Part shown: positions 1-8,600 of the stretch, one piece after another
Numbering within the stretch: position 1 is the stretch's first letter
How the letters are laid out: every line of letters begins with the position of its first letter
NCBI GenBank assembly: GCA_009773515.1
Contig: WSXX01000022.1
Span: forward strand, 1 to 64,000
Length of the DNA stretch: 64,000 bases
From: Bacteroidota bacterium
GTDB taxonomy: Bacteria > Bacteroidota > Bacteroidia > Bacteroidales > Lentimicrobiaceae
Reading direction: 5' to 3'
Made by a program: the position numbers and the translations under genes
The notes under the pieces: generated by a model
Told to the model about the DNA's origin: nothing
Seen by the model: the letters and a program-made list of their open reading frames with translations, nothing else
Database searches by the model: none

Positions 1-100
1 TCTAATCCCAAAATTTTGCTATTTTTACCACCTCTTCTGTCACTGAAATAGTGGCCTACTTTGCTCCGGAATAGTGGCCTACTTTCACCGGAATATTCAA
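1..100. mobile_element. End of an insertion sequence (possibly IS21-like)
   Basis: A 16-base word, AATAGTGGCCTACTTT, occurs twice in direct orientation at 47-62 and 70-85, 23 bases apart. Just inside it (from about position 101 rightward) the minus strand encodes a normal ABC-exporter membrane segment; to the left the similarity stops, although the reading frame stays open to the edge. Multiple short repeats at a terminus are typical of IS21-family elements, so I read this as one end of such an element inserted in the transporter gene. No transposase is visible in the window, so the family is a guess from the repeated terminal word. Confidence 0.45.
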
Positions 101-758
101 TCAGTTGGGCAATAAGCACAAGTGTAACAAAGCCAAGGTTTTGATTGCCTATACCTTTATCAACAACTGCCTGAGTGAGAAAGGGTGTAATAAGCTGTAA
201 TAAACTACCCAGCAACATTGCCAGCATAATTTGCACCAGAAAACTCCTGTGTGGACGCAAATACTGTAACAAAAACCGGAATCTTTTTTTATCAAGCTTT
301 TCATCTTCTATGCTGTAAAAATCGGGACCTGGTTCAAGTAGCAAAGCTATTCCTTTTTCTTCACCCTCTGTTTTATCGCTTAACCACCCCCGTAAAAACT
401 CTTCATGTGTATATTTTACCAACCCGTGTGCAGGATCAGCAACCCAAACTATATTTTTTTTTCCTTTTCCGGTAATTTTATACATTACAACAAAATGATT
501 TTGTTTCCAATGAACAATGCAGGGTAAAGGCGCTTCGTTTGCAAGTTGATCCCAACCCAGGCGAACACCTATAGTTCTGAACCCTATCTTTTCAGCAGCA
601 TCGCTAATGCCGAGTAAGGAAACACCATCTTTCTCAATAAAACATTTTTCGCGCAAACTTTGAATGCTATGTTTTTTTCCATAATGCCCAGTAATCATTT
701 TAAGGCAGGTGGGGCCGCAATCACGGGAATCAAGTTGGAAAGATGTTTTGAATTTCAT
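1..758 (-). CDS. C39 peptidase-containing ABC exporter, N-terminal part, interrupted by an IS end
   Basis: Bacteriocin-type exporter that would cut the double-glycine leader from the precursor peptide and export the product through the inner membrane. The frame starts at ATG 758, overlapping the SPASM gene stop (ATGA). Residues 1 to about 130 are a C39 peptidase: Cys14 in DCGPTC, the histidine in KQNHFVV, and the aspartate in VADPAHG form the expected catalytic set. From about residue 170 a hydrophobic membrane domain begins (ITPFLTQAVVDKG). After LIAQLIEYSG the expected transmembrane sequence is replaced by unrelated sequence containing the repeated IS-like word, so the gene looks disrupted near position 100. 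The ATPase domain is outside the window or lost. The peptidase identity is firm; the disruption is inferred. Confidence 0.8.
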   Translation of the reverse strand, partial: MKFKTSFQLDSRDCGPTCLKMITGHYGKKHSIQSLREKCFIEKDGVSLLGISDAAEKIGFRTIGVRLGWDQLANEAPLPCIVHWKQNHFVVMYKITGKGKKNIVWVADPAHGLVKYTHEEFLRGWLSDKTEGEEKGIALLLEPGPDFYSIEDEKLDKKRFRFLLQYLRPHRSFLVQIMLAMLLGSLLQLITPFLTQAVVDKGIGNQNLGFVTLVLIAQLIEYSGESRPLFRSKVGHYFSDRRGGKNSKILGL

Positions 759-1822
759 TGAGTATTATTCTTACGCCACTTTTCAACTGTAATATACCCC
801 TTTTGTCCTTTCCATTTGCATATATATGGGTTGTAATTACATTTTGCTGGTTGTGAATAAATATTTGAAGTATCCTTAATGTTAGCTCTGCAATCAGTAC
901 ATAAATACCTAAATTCACAATCTTTGCATACATCAATTTTATCTTTAGTAATTTTCCATAAAGACTTAAAACCTTCTTCATTTAGTACTTCAACAAGCGA
1001 TTTATATTTTATATTGCCAAAACTTGTTTTCATGCTTGGACAATTTCTAATTTCACCATAGGCATCTATGCTGATCTTTCTGTTCAGACAAGTGTTGAAA
1101 TTCTTTGATTCTACAAAATGATTCAAATTAGGGCAAAAGTATTTTTTAGATACTATCCCGCAATCATCTAAAGAAGTAAAATGTTTTTTAGTAAAAACAA
1201 TATAAGATAACTTATCGATGACTTTTACCACTTTAGAATATGGTGAACTGTGAAAAATCAAAGAATTAATCCTCACATTTTTTCTAACAATTTTTTTTAG
1301 CCTAAGAATTGGTACCTCATTTTTTGGGTAAGGTATCAAAATTTGTACGGTATTAACGTTACTTCTTTCACAAGCAATTACCATACTTTCAATAATACTG
1401 AAATCGATATCAATGAGAGCCCTTATTTGAAGATGTGGTATCCTGAGATTAATAATCTGATCTATTAGATTCAGATAATCTATAGCAGAGTCGCTTCCAA
1501 TATCAATTATAACATTACTCAGCGGGAAGGGTAAATCCCATTCTTCGCGGATATCTGGGAAACGATGAAACTCATCCAAGGAATTGCACCAGAAACCATA
1601 TTCCCTATCAATTAGAAAGTTAAAATATTCATGAATTACTGAATGGTTTTCTTTTTCATAGAAATTCTCTAATTCCTCCTTGCTTTTGCCCCTGCTTACG
1701 TTTATTAATTCATACAAATCATTGGGAATTGCTTCATAAATACCACGTTGTAAATCAATAATTACAGAGCGAAAGGAGCCTTTTACCAATTTACAACATG
1801 CAAACAAATTGAAATATTTCAT
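755..1822 (-). CDS. SPASM-domain peptide maturase (GRASP-with-SPASM type)
   Basis: A 355-residue protein whose C-terminal third is a SPASM domain, the auxiliary iron-sulfur domain of peptide-modifying enzymes. From about residue 250 to the end it shows cysteines in CLNRKISIDAYGEIRNCPS, then CKDCEFRYLCTDC and a final CNYNPYIC pair, as expected for cluster ligands. The N-terminal part has no CxxxCxxC motif, so the canonical SAM-binding cluster of radical SAM enzymes is absent. This fits the family called SPASM domain peptide maturase in the grasp-with-spasm system, whose members pair with an ATP-grasp ligase. It lies in a tight minus-strand operon, 9 bases after the 66-residue gene and overlapping the exporter start. 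Whether it is catalytic or an accessory to the ligase cannot be told from sequence. Confidence 0.8.
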   Translation of the reverse strand: MKYFNLFACCKLVKGSFRSVIIDLQRGIYEAIPNDLYELINVSRGKSKEELENFYEKENHSVIHEYFNFLIDREYGFWCNSLDEFHRFPDIREEWDLPFPLSNVIIDIGSDSAIDYLNLIDQIINLRIPHLQIRALIDIDFSIIESMVIACERSNVNTVQILIPYPKNEVPILRLKKIVRKNVRINSLIFHSSPYSKVVKVIDKLSYIVFTKKHFTSLDDCGIVSKKYFCPNLNHFVESKNFNTCLNRKISIDAYGEIRNCPSMKTSFGNIKYKSLVEVLNEEGFKSLWKITKDKIDVCKDCEFRYLCTDCRANIKDTSNIYSQPAKCNYNPYICKWKGQKGYITVEKWRKNNTQ

Positions 1823-1831
1823 AGCAGGAAA

Positions 1832-2032
1832 TTAGATAGCTCTTGAGATTGATTTGTAAAGCTCAGTAATTGAATAGCATGTTGTTGCCAAATCTTCAAT
1901 CTCTATTAGCTTGATTACAGGATAATCCTTCATTAGATCTTTTTTTTCTTTAACATCAACATTTCGCAAAGCGAGGGATCCGTGCACTTTTATGATCTGG
2001 ACCAGTTCATTCTTATTATTACATTTTTCCAT
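1832..2032 (-). CDS. Small protein of unknown function in the peptide operon
   Basis: A 66-residue frame that starts with ATG inside the end of the ATP-grasp gene (14-base overlap) and stops 9 bases before the SPASM gene. This coupling supports translation. It is rich in Lys, Glu and Asp, has two cysteines (residues 4 and 52), no signal peptide, no membrane segment and no double-glycine leader, so it does not look like a second precursor. It could be an adaptor or recognition element between ligase and SPASM protein, or a small regulator. I do not recognise a family. Confidence 0.55.
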   Translation of the reverse strand: MEKCNNKNELVQIIKVHGSLALRNVDVKEKKDLMKDYPVIKLIEIEDLATTCYSITELYKSISRAI

Positions 2033-2984
2033 TTTCTATAGATAATAAGTTTTGTGCGATTTCGCGTTCAAGAAAAAAATTACATGGCTTGCTAATCATT
2101 CCAAATTGTCCAGCAGGATTTACTTCAAGAAATATATAATCACCATTTGAATTTACAATCATGTCTATAGACCCTGTTTTAAGACCAAGTTTTCTCATAA
2201 GAACTGTAAGTTTCTTTTCAATAAATTTTGGTAAAATGTATGGGACAATACGATTCGGTTTTTTCTGGTCATAATTTCTAAAATCTAGGTTTGTTTTATC
2301 ATTTGACTGAGAGAAAATTGCACTTGCAAAAAACTTCCCATTCAAAAAGAAGATTCTCAATTCATATTTTTTAACTACCTCTTTTTGAGTCAAACTGATG
2401 ATAAACTCTTCAGGAATAATTGAATTCTCTATACGTTTTGTATAACCATTACAGGAGAATTTCTTTGTATAGAATTGGATGTTTGAAATTGATTTAGCTA
2501 TTACATAATTTCCTTTGAAGTATTTATCTAAATATTTTTTCCTGTTTGTAATCAATGTTTGAGGAATTGACAGACCCACAATTGCAGCTTCCTTGAGCAC
2601 TATGAATTTATTGATTTCTGCATTATTAAGTTCGCCGATTACCTTTTTAGAATCCAATAGGAAATAAATAAAATCGATTATTGCAGAAATATCTCTTTTC
2701 GATATCAAGTCTATTTGAGATATACCCGTTTCATTTAATTGATCTTCAAATATTATACTTCCCTTTCTCATCCATATAGAATCAATTGCCTTCAGGTCTA
2801 TCTTAGCTCTGTTTGATGTAGAAATTTTTACTTCTGATTCTCCATTTGGTTCTATAGTCACACTTAGTTCTTTTATATGATTGTTTTCATTTATAATTAA
2901 TAAATCGCTATTCGAGATGTATTTAATCCAATTCGCAACTTCGTAAGTGCTTTGGTCAAAATCTATTGAAACAATTAATATCAT
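2019..2984 (-). CDS. ATP-grasp peptide maturase (graspetide ligase, GwsG-like)
   Basis: A 321-residue ATP-grasp ligase expected to make ester or amide crosslinks between acidic side chains and Ser/Thr/Lys side chains of the precursor, as graspetide synthetases do. It opens with an Asp-containing strand (MILIVSIDFDQST), has a WMRKG motif near residue 92, a central lysine-containing nucleotide-binding region (KGNYVIAKSISN), and ends with the metal-binding signature EVNPAGQFGMISKPCNFFL near residues 283-301, which is characteristic of the grasp-with-spasm ligases. It lies between the membrane-anchored unknown and the 66-residue gene on the same strand. The ATG at 2984 is preceded by AT-rich sequence without a clear Shine-Dalgarno, common in this phylum. 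Confidence 0.85.
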   Translation of the reverse strand: MILIVSIDFDQSTYEVANWIKYISNSDLLIINENNHIKELSVTIEPNGESEVKISTSNRAKIDLKAIDSIWMRKGSIIFEDQLNETGISQIDLISKRDISAIIDFIYFLLDSKKVIGELNNAEINKFIVLKEAAIVGLSIPQTLITNRKKYLDKYFKGNYVIAKSISNIQFYTKKFSCNGYTKRIENSIIPEEFIISLTQKEVVKKYELRIFFLNGKFFASAIFSQSNDKTNLDFRNYDQKKPNRIVPYILPKFIEKKLTVLMRKLGLKTGSIDMIVNSNGDYIFLEVNPAGQFGMISKPCNFFLEREIAQNLLSIENGKM

Positions 2985-3027
2985 TATTTTTAATTAAAGT
3001 GTATTATTCATTGTCGAACCAAAGATT

Positions 3028-4092
3028 TTAATAATTTTCTATTAAGTTTTTGCTTAGATGATTGTAATCCTCTATATTTGAAATGGTAAAAAATTGTACA
3101 CCACCCATAAATTTAAAATGAAATCTATTGTCTTTCTGACTGTATAAAACCTTTCGTCTTAAATCACCGATCGACTCAAGTCCGAATGTTTTTCTTTCCT
3201 GATTAATCTCTGCCATTTTATCGTCCGGAATTTTTACAAAACCTGTTTTATGTGGAAATGACCTGTAATTATCCCTGTTACAAATATTAAGTGTATCATA
3301 AGCTATTGTGGTCAGGCCAGAATAATTTATATTTAACTCATTAGTGTAATTTATGTGTGCTATCAGAAATTGAACCCTGTCAGGCTCAATCAGGCAATTC
3401 TCATAAGCATTATATAAATCTTCTGAATAATTGTAAACCTGATTCTTGGAACCACTTTGATGCATAATAATTGTTTGAAAACCAGGATGACCAAAATCAT
3501 AAGTTCCAATAATATCCATGGTTGGCCAACCATAGTTTTTTATAAGTTCATTCATGAGTTTAACATTTGAAGCATCAATCTTATTGATAGTATCGCCATA
3601 ATAATCCATATAACTACCTGGGTGATTCTTACGGAATAACTGGTCGGAATATACAATAGAATCATATTTTGCTCTCAAAACAATATCATAAGTGGACTTA
3701 ATATCTAGCTCTAAAATGTCTTTACCATAAATTGATAACAGGAAAGTCGAGAATGCTTGATTATCCTTAATCAAATTACGATTTAGCCCTTTTTCCATTA
3801 GAAAAATAGCTCCTGCCCTGCATTTCTGGTAATTCCCGGTAATTGCGTTACAAACTAATTCGTTAAATCGATCTCGAAAAAAGGGTGAATGTGTATTGTT
3901 GAAAGCACTGTCGTAATAAATTAACGCTTTTTCGTAAGTTGAATCAATAATTGCGAGTTCAGCCAGATTAGTATAATAACTATATAGTCTGATATTGCAT
4001 GTTTTTTGGAGGTGAGATCCTTTAGCAATATAAAAAAATATCATTGAAAAAACAAGCGAAAACGAAAAGAGAATGAATCTTTTATTTATCAT
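3028..4092 (-). CDS. Membrane-anchored or secreted protein of unknown function in the graspetide cluster
   Basis: About 354 residues from ATG 4092; a longer frame begins at a TTG at 4131 but lacks merit because a signal anchor starts directly at the ATG (KRFILFSFSLVFSMIFFYIA). The rest is soluble, with an N-terminal half that could be helical repeats and a C-terminal half containing NYGWPTMDIIG and a later IIMHQ. That GWP...HQ arrangement faintly resembles DUF6624 proteins, but I would not assign it on this basis. Because it lies between the precursor and the ligase on the same strand it is probably co-transcribed. It could be an immunity, folding or processing factor facing the periplasm. 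Confidence 0.6.
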   Translation of the reverse strand: MINKRFILFSFSLVFSMIFFYIAKGSHLQKTCNIRLYSYYTNLAELAIIDSTYEKALIYYDSAFNNTHSPFFRDRFNELVCNAITGNYQKCRAGAIFLMEKGLNRNLIKDNQAFSTFLLSIYGKDILELDIKSTYDIVLRAKYDSIVYSDQLFRKNHPGSYMDYYGDTINKIDASNVKLMNELIKNYGWPTMDIIGTYDFGHPGFQTIIMHQSGSKNQVYNYSEDLYNAYENCLIEPDRVQFLIAHINYTNELNINYSGLTTIAYDTLNICNRDNYRSFPHKTGFVKIPDDKMAEINQERKTFGLESIGDLRRKVLYSQKDNRFHFKFMGGVQFFTISNIEDYNHLSKNLIENY

Positions 4093-4165
4093 AAAAGTAT
4101 AAAATTTTATGGATGAGGAATGGCATATCAAAAATTATTGAAATGCCATTCCATATTTAATTTTA

Positions 4166-4390
4166 TTAATCGCAATTTTGAACATCCTTGATGTTATAAT
4201 AATCTCCAGCTGTTGTGTCACTTGTATATGTGACATACCCTGTAGCCGAGATTTCAGTATTCACAGATCTGCAACCTGCTTTTGTTTCAGTACTAGCTTG
4301 ACCTCCAGTAAGATGGGACATAGCTTTTAAATTTAAACCTAAGCTTCTGAAGCTCTCAAGACTTTGCAACTTTTTCATAATTTTTAACAT
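4166..4390 (-). CDS. Double-glycine leader precursor peptide of the graspetide cluster
   Basis: A 74-residue (or 70-residue from the second ATG at 4378) peptide. The leader has the pattern MKKLQSLESF...LKAMSHLTGG, with the GG at residues 29-30, like natural product precursors of the GG-Bacteroidales type. The 44-residue core after GG is rich in Thr, Ser, Tyr, Asp, Glu and Gly, and holds two cysteines (40 and 73), offering many donor and acceptor side chains for ester or amide crosslinks. The C39 exporter further down would cut after the GG. It is the first gene of the operon, 73 bases ahead of the membrane-anchored unknown. Which residues are linked cannot be predicted. Confidence 0.8.
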   Translation of the reverse strand: MLKIMKKLQSLESFRSLGLNLKAMSHLTGGQASTETKAGCRSVNTEISATGYVTYTSDTTAGDYYNIKDVQNCD

Positions 4391-4477
4391 TTTTGATATT
4401 TTTACCGGGCTGCGTTTATAGTGGCGTCACCCTTATCACTTGCATTTAGTATCCGGCCGTTGATAACAAATGCGAAA

Positions 4478-4485
4478 CAAAGATA
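4478..4485 (-). promoter_or_regulatory. Probable -7 element of the graspetide operon
   Basis: TATCTTTG on the minus strand matches the Bacteroidota -7 consensus TAnnTTTG and lies about 88 bases upstream of the precursor ATG. No good -33 TTG is seen at 19-21 bases, which would fit an activator-dependent promoter. Confidence 0.45.
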
Positions 4486-4531
4486 TTGAATATAGGGAAA
4501 AATATTTGAAATGGTCAACATAAATCATATG

Positions 4532-4561
4532 TGGTTAGTTATTACATACAACTGGTTACGA
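4532..4561. promoter_or_regulatory. Paired direct repeats, candidate LytTR binding site
   Basis: TGGTTAGTT (4532-4540) and TGGTTACGA (4553-4561) share TGGTTA and start 21 bases apart, leaving a 12-base gap. LytTR regulators typically bind two 9-base direct repeats with a 12-13-base spacer containing GTT. The pair lies between the LytTR gene and the precursor, 47 bases upstream of the candidate -7 element. Confidence 0.4.
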
Positions 4562-4581
4562 TTATCATGAAAGTGGGTAAC

Positions 4582-4932
4582 TCAAGAATCAAAAAAAACT
4601 TTTATTATCTGCCATTTTCTACGTGAAACTGAAAGAACTGTATCATTACTTAAAATAATTTCACGCGTTTTTGACTTCATCCTCTTTACATACGCCATGT
4701 TAACTATTTTGTTATGATTGATTCGAAGGAAGCCAAATTCGCCCAAACATTTTTCAATATCGGTAAGCGAATTGGTATAAGAAACAGGGGTATTGTCTCC
4801 GACAAGGATTACTGTTACAATGTTTCCATCACATTCAAGCCAGAGTATTTCATTATAAGGGACAATATGCCTAAGTGACTTTTCTTTTATTAATAGAGTC
4901 TTTTCTTTTTGTTTAGTGAAATCACAACTCAT
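4582..4932 (-). CDS. Stand-alone LytTR-domain DNA-binding regulator
   Basis: About 116 residues from ATG 4932; the TTG at 4977 would only add an unlikely extension. Nearly the whole protein is one LytTR domain: IVPYNEILWLECDGN near the start, then YTNSLTDIEKCL, the conserved FLRINHNKIVNMAYV block, and a terminal LSVSRRKW. There is no receiver, membrane or sensor domain, so activity must be set by abundance, a partner or a ligand. It is encoded just upstream of, and on the same strand as, the precursor gene, with candidate LytTR-type repeats in the gap, so it is the likely local regulator of the peptide cluster. Confidence 0.8.
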   Translation of the reverse strand: MSCDFTKQKEKTLLIKEKSLRHIVPYNEILWLECDGNIVTVILVGDNTPVSYTNSLTDIEKCLGEFGFLRINHNKIVNMAYVKRMKSKTREIILSNDTVLSVSRRKWQIIKVFFDS

Positions 4933-5604
4933 GATAAATATTTTGTAGAGTGAAATAAACTGGCAGTTCTCAATCAATCGGTTAGATATTCCATTAATTC
5001 TTGGCGACGGCTAAATTACACACAAGAGTTTCTTGCTTTGCTACTATTTTACTTTGTTGTAAACGAAATCAGTTTTCTTTTATTATTGGCACTGCAAATT
5101 ACATGTAATGTTTTTCAACAAAATCAAATTATGTAGGGATTCTTCAAGTGTTCAATCATATAATCATTTACATAAGACAAATTGCTCGTTTTTACTCTAT
5201 ATCAATTGCTTTATGCCAAAAAATATTTTTTTTTCGGGCAAATATAGTTATCAGATTGCAATTGCAATAAGGAAATTTAAATTAGTTTCTAGTTTCTATG
5301 ATTTTTCTCAATAAACGATCATGATACAAGAATAATTATGACTAATTATCCATTTTCATTGGCTAATAGACATCGTTCATTGATTAATACTTGAAGCATT
5401 TTCATCGATAGGTTAAGCTTAGCTATTAACAAATTTTATAAAATCGCACATTTTCAGATTATCCGAAATTCATTACCTTCGCACCGCTAAGTGAGGGATA
5501 ATCTGCTGTTGTCAGAATCCTGTTGTATAAGCACCTTTTGCAATGAATGAATACTTTGTTGTGCTGAATTAATTCCTTTTGTTAACATATATAATTTGCT
5601 AAAG
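4933..5604. promoter_or_regulatory. Non-coding gap with the promoter core of the DUF2723 gene
   Basis: About 670 AT-rich bases between the LytTR gene and the DUF2723 gene. It holds a plus-strand TACCTTCG (5474-5481), a TAnnTTTG-like -7 core about 125 bases before the downstream ATG, and a 12-base palindrome ATTACATGTAAT at 5098-5109. A 68-codon open frame (5108-5314) has no recognisable features. Nothing else is seen. Confidence 0.35.
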
Positions 5605-8600
5605 ATGAATTACAAAAAATTAAACAACATTCTCGGCTGGTTTACTTTTGCCATAGCCCTGATTGTTTATACCCTCACCCTCGAACCAACAGCCAGTTGG
5701 TGGGATTGCGGAGAGTATATTTCGACAGCATACAAATTGCAGGTAGGTCATCCGCCGGGAGCTCCTTTATTCCAGATCATTGGTCGTTTTTTCTCACTTT
5801 TTGCTTTTGGCGATACAATGAATGTTGCACTGATGGTCAACTTTATGTCGGGCCTGGTTAGTGCACTTACCATTATGTTCCTTTTCTGGACAATCACCCG
5901 ACTGGCGATTAAAATGGTAAGAACAGAAAATGAAATGACTTTCGGTCAGCAGGCAGTTGTTCTTGGCAGCGGACTTGTGGGGGCTCTTGCCTATACTTTC
6001 TCCGATTCATTCTGGTTTTCAGCGGTAGAAGGTGAAGTTTATGCAATGTCGTCTTTATTTACAGCTGTTGTTTTCTGGTCAATACTCAAGTGGGAAGAAG
6101 CTGCTGATCAGAAACATTCCATCAGATGGATTGTATTGATAGCTTATCTGGTTGGATTGTCTATAGGGGTGCATCTGCTTAATCTCCTTGCAATTCCTGC
6201 CATTGCCTATGTTTATTATTTCAAAAAATACAAAACCACCCCCAAAGGCATAATACTGACAGGCGCTATTTCAATTTTCCTCCTTTCCTTTATTATGTAC
6301 ATTGTTATTCCATGGGTTGTTGATCTTGCTGCAAAGTTTGAACTGGTGTTTGTAAACAACTTCCGGTTGCCCTTCAATTCAGGAATTATTGTCTATTTTA
6401 CGCTGATTATCACTGGTTTGGTATTTGGATTGCGTTATACACAGCGCAAAGGAAAACTGATTGCCAACACAGCGCTCCTTTCACTCGCATTTATACTGAT
6501 AGGCTATTCTTCATTTCTGATGCTGGTTATCAGAGCAAACACAAATACGCCCATCAATGAAAACAATCCGGATGATGCCATCAGTTTGCTTTCATACCTC
6601 AACCGTGAGCAATACGGCACCTGGCCATTATTTACCGGGCAGTATTACAGCGCACCCCTCGATCCGCAAAATCCTTACAGCGACGGTTCCCCTATTTATA
6701 TCAGAGATAAAAAAGCCGGGAAATACGTAATGACAGATCCCCGGAAGGGTGATATTCCGAATTTTGATCCGAAGTTTACAACGGTTCTGCCCCGCATGTA
6801 CAGTGCTCAGGAAAACCATATAAGGGCTTATAAAAGCTGGGGCAAGATTAAAGGAGTCCCCATTCAGGCAATAAACAACAGCGGGGAGCCTGAAACATTG
6901 ATAAGGCCGACAATGGGTGAAAACCTCAGGTTTATGTTCAGGTATCAGATCAACCATATGTATTTCCGTTATTTTATGTGGAACTTTGCCGGAAGGCAGA
7001 ACGATACGCAGGGTCATGGCGGAATTCAGAACGGAAACTGGATAAGCGGGATTAATTTTCTAGATGAAATGCGTTTGGGAAAACAAACCGATTTGCCTCA
7101 AAGCATGCAAAGTCCGGCGCGTAATACCTATTATTTACTTCCACTTATTCTTGGTGTCATTGGAATGTTGTTTCATTTTGGCAGAAATTATAAAGATGGT
7201 TTGGTGGTTGCATTGCTCTTCTTTATGACAGGATTAGCTATTGTAATTTACCTGAATCAAACACCATTTCAGCCCCGTGAACGGGATTATGCCTATGCCG
7301 GTTCGTTCTATGCTTTTGCGATATGGATAGGACTGGGGGTTGTTTCGATATGGGATGCACTTACGAAAAAGTTGAAAGTAAATGATATGGTTGCTGCTGC
7401 TTCAATCACTGCCGTATGTCTTATACTTGTGCCAGGCATTATGGCAGCTGAAAACTGGGACGATCATGACCGTTCAGATAAGTATGCTGCGCAAAACTTT
7501 GCCCACAATTACCTGAATTCATGCGCACCAAATGCAATTCTCATTACCAATGGCGACAACGACACTTTCCCGTTGTGGTACGCTCAGGAAGTAGAAGGAA
7601 TAAGGACCGACATCAGGGTTGTAAATTATATGCTTTCGTCAGGTGATTGGTATGTGCACCAGCTGGCAAGAAAGATTTATGTTTCCGAACCTCTGAAGTT
7701 TACATTAACACCCGAACAATACAACAAAGGTGTTAATGAATACATCCCTTATTTCAGTCGTGGCGAAATAGCTGAACGGGTTGAATTAAAAGAACTTATC
7801 GACTTTATTGCCGATGAGTCAGACAGAAGTAAAGTTACACTGCAATCAGGACGAAAAATTAATTTCTTCCCGACTAAAAGATTAAAACTTACCGTTGATT
7901 CAGCCAGTGCAGTTAAGAATGGAATAGTACCTGCTTACATGGCCGACCGCATTGTTCCTGTTATTGAATGGGATGTTAAGTCCAATTACATCTACAAGAA
8001 TGACCTTATGCTCCTTGATTTTCTGGCATCACAAAACTGGGACAGACCACTTTACTTTGCCAGCCCGAGCAGTGTAAACAAGGTGTTTGATGTGGATAAA
8101 TATTGTCATCAGACAGGAATCGTGTATAAGTTTATTCCTGTGCTTGCCGAAGATTATGCTCCCGGACTAGGAGGAGTTGATACCGAGGCTTCTTATAAAA
8201 TCCTTATGGATGAAAATACCAAATGGGGAAATCTTAATAAGCCCGGCGTCCATGTTGATCCGGAAAGCTACAGGAACTCAATTATGCCTCGCCAAAGCTA
8301 TCTGCGATTGGCAAAAGCTCTCCAACGCAAAGGTAAAAATGCCGAAGCCATAGCTGTTGCTGACAGATGTATTGCTGAGTTTCCAAACAACAAAATTACT
8401 TTTGACTATTATATGCTACCGCTTGCAGAAGTTTATTATGATGCCGGTGCTGAAGACAAAGGAAACGATTTTGTAAAAACACTCGCCGGTGTTTACATCG
8501 ACAACCTCAACTATTACAATGCAGTAAGCCCTGATTTAGCATCATTCTATCAGGAAGATTCAATGCAGGCATATGCTGTACTTGCAAGAATCTGGGAATA

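Noticed and set aside
5108-5314. 68-codon plus-strand open frame in the gap before the DUF2723 gene
   Set aside because: No recognisable motif, low-complexity AT-rich codons and no promoter or ribosome-binding sequence; treated as chance.
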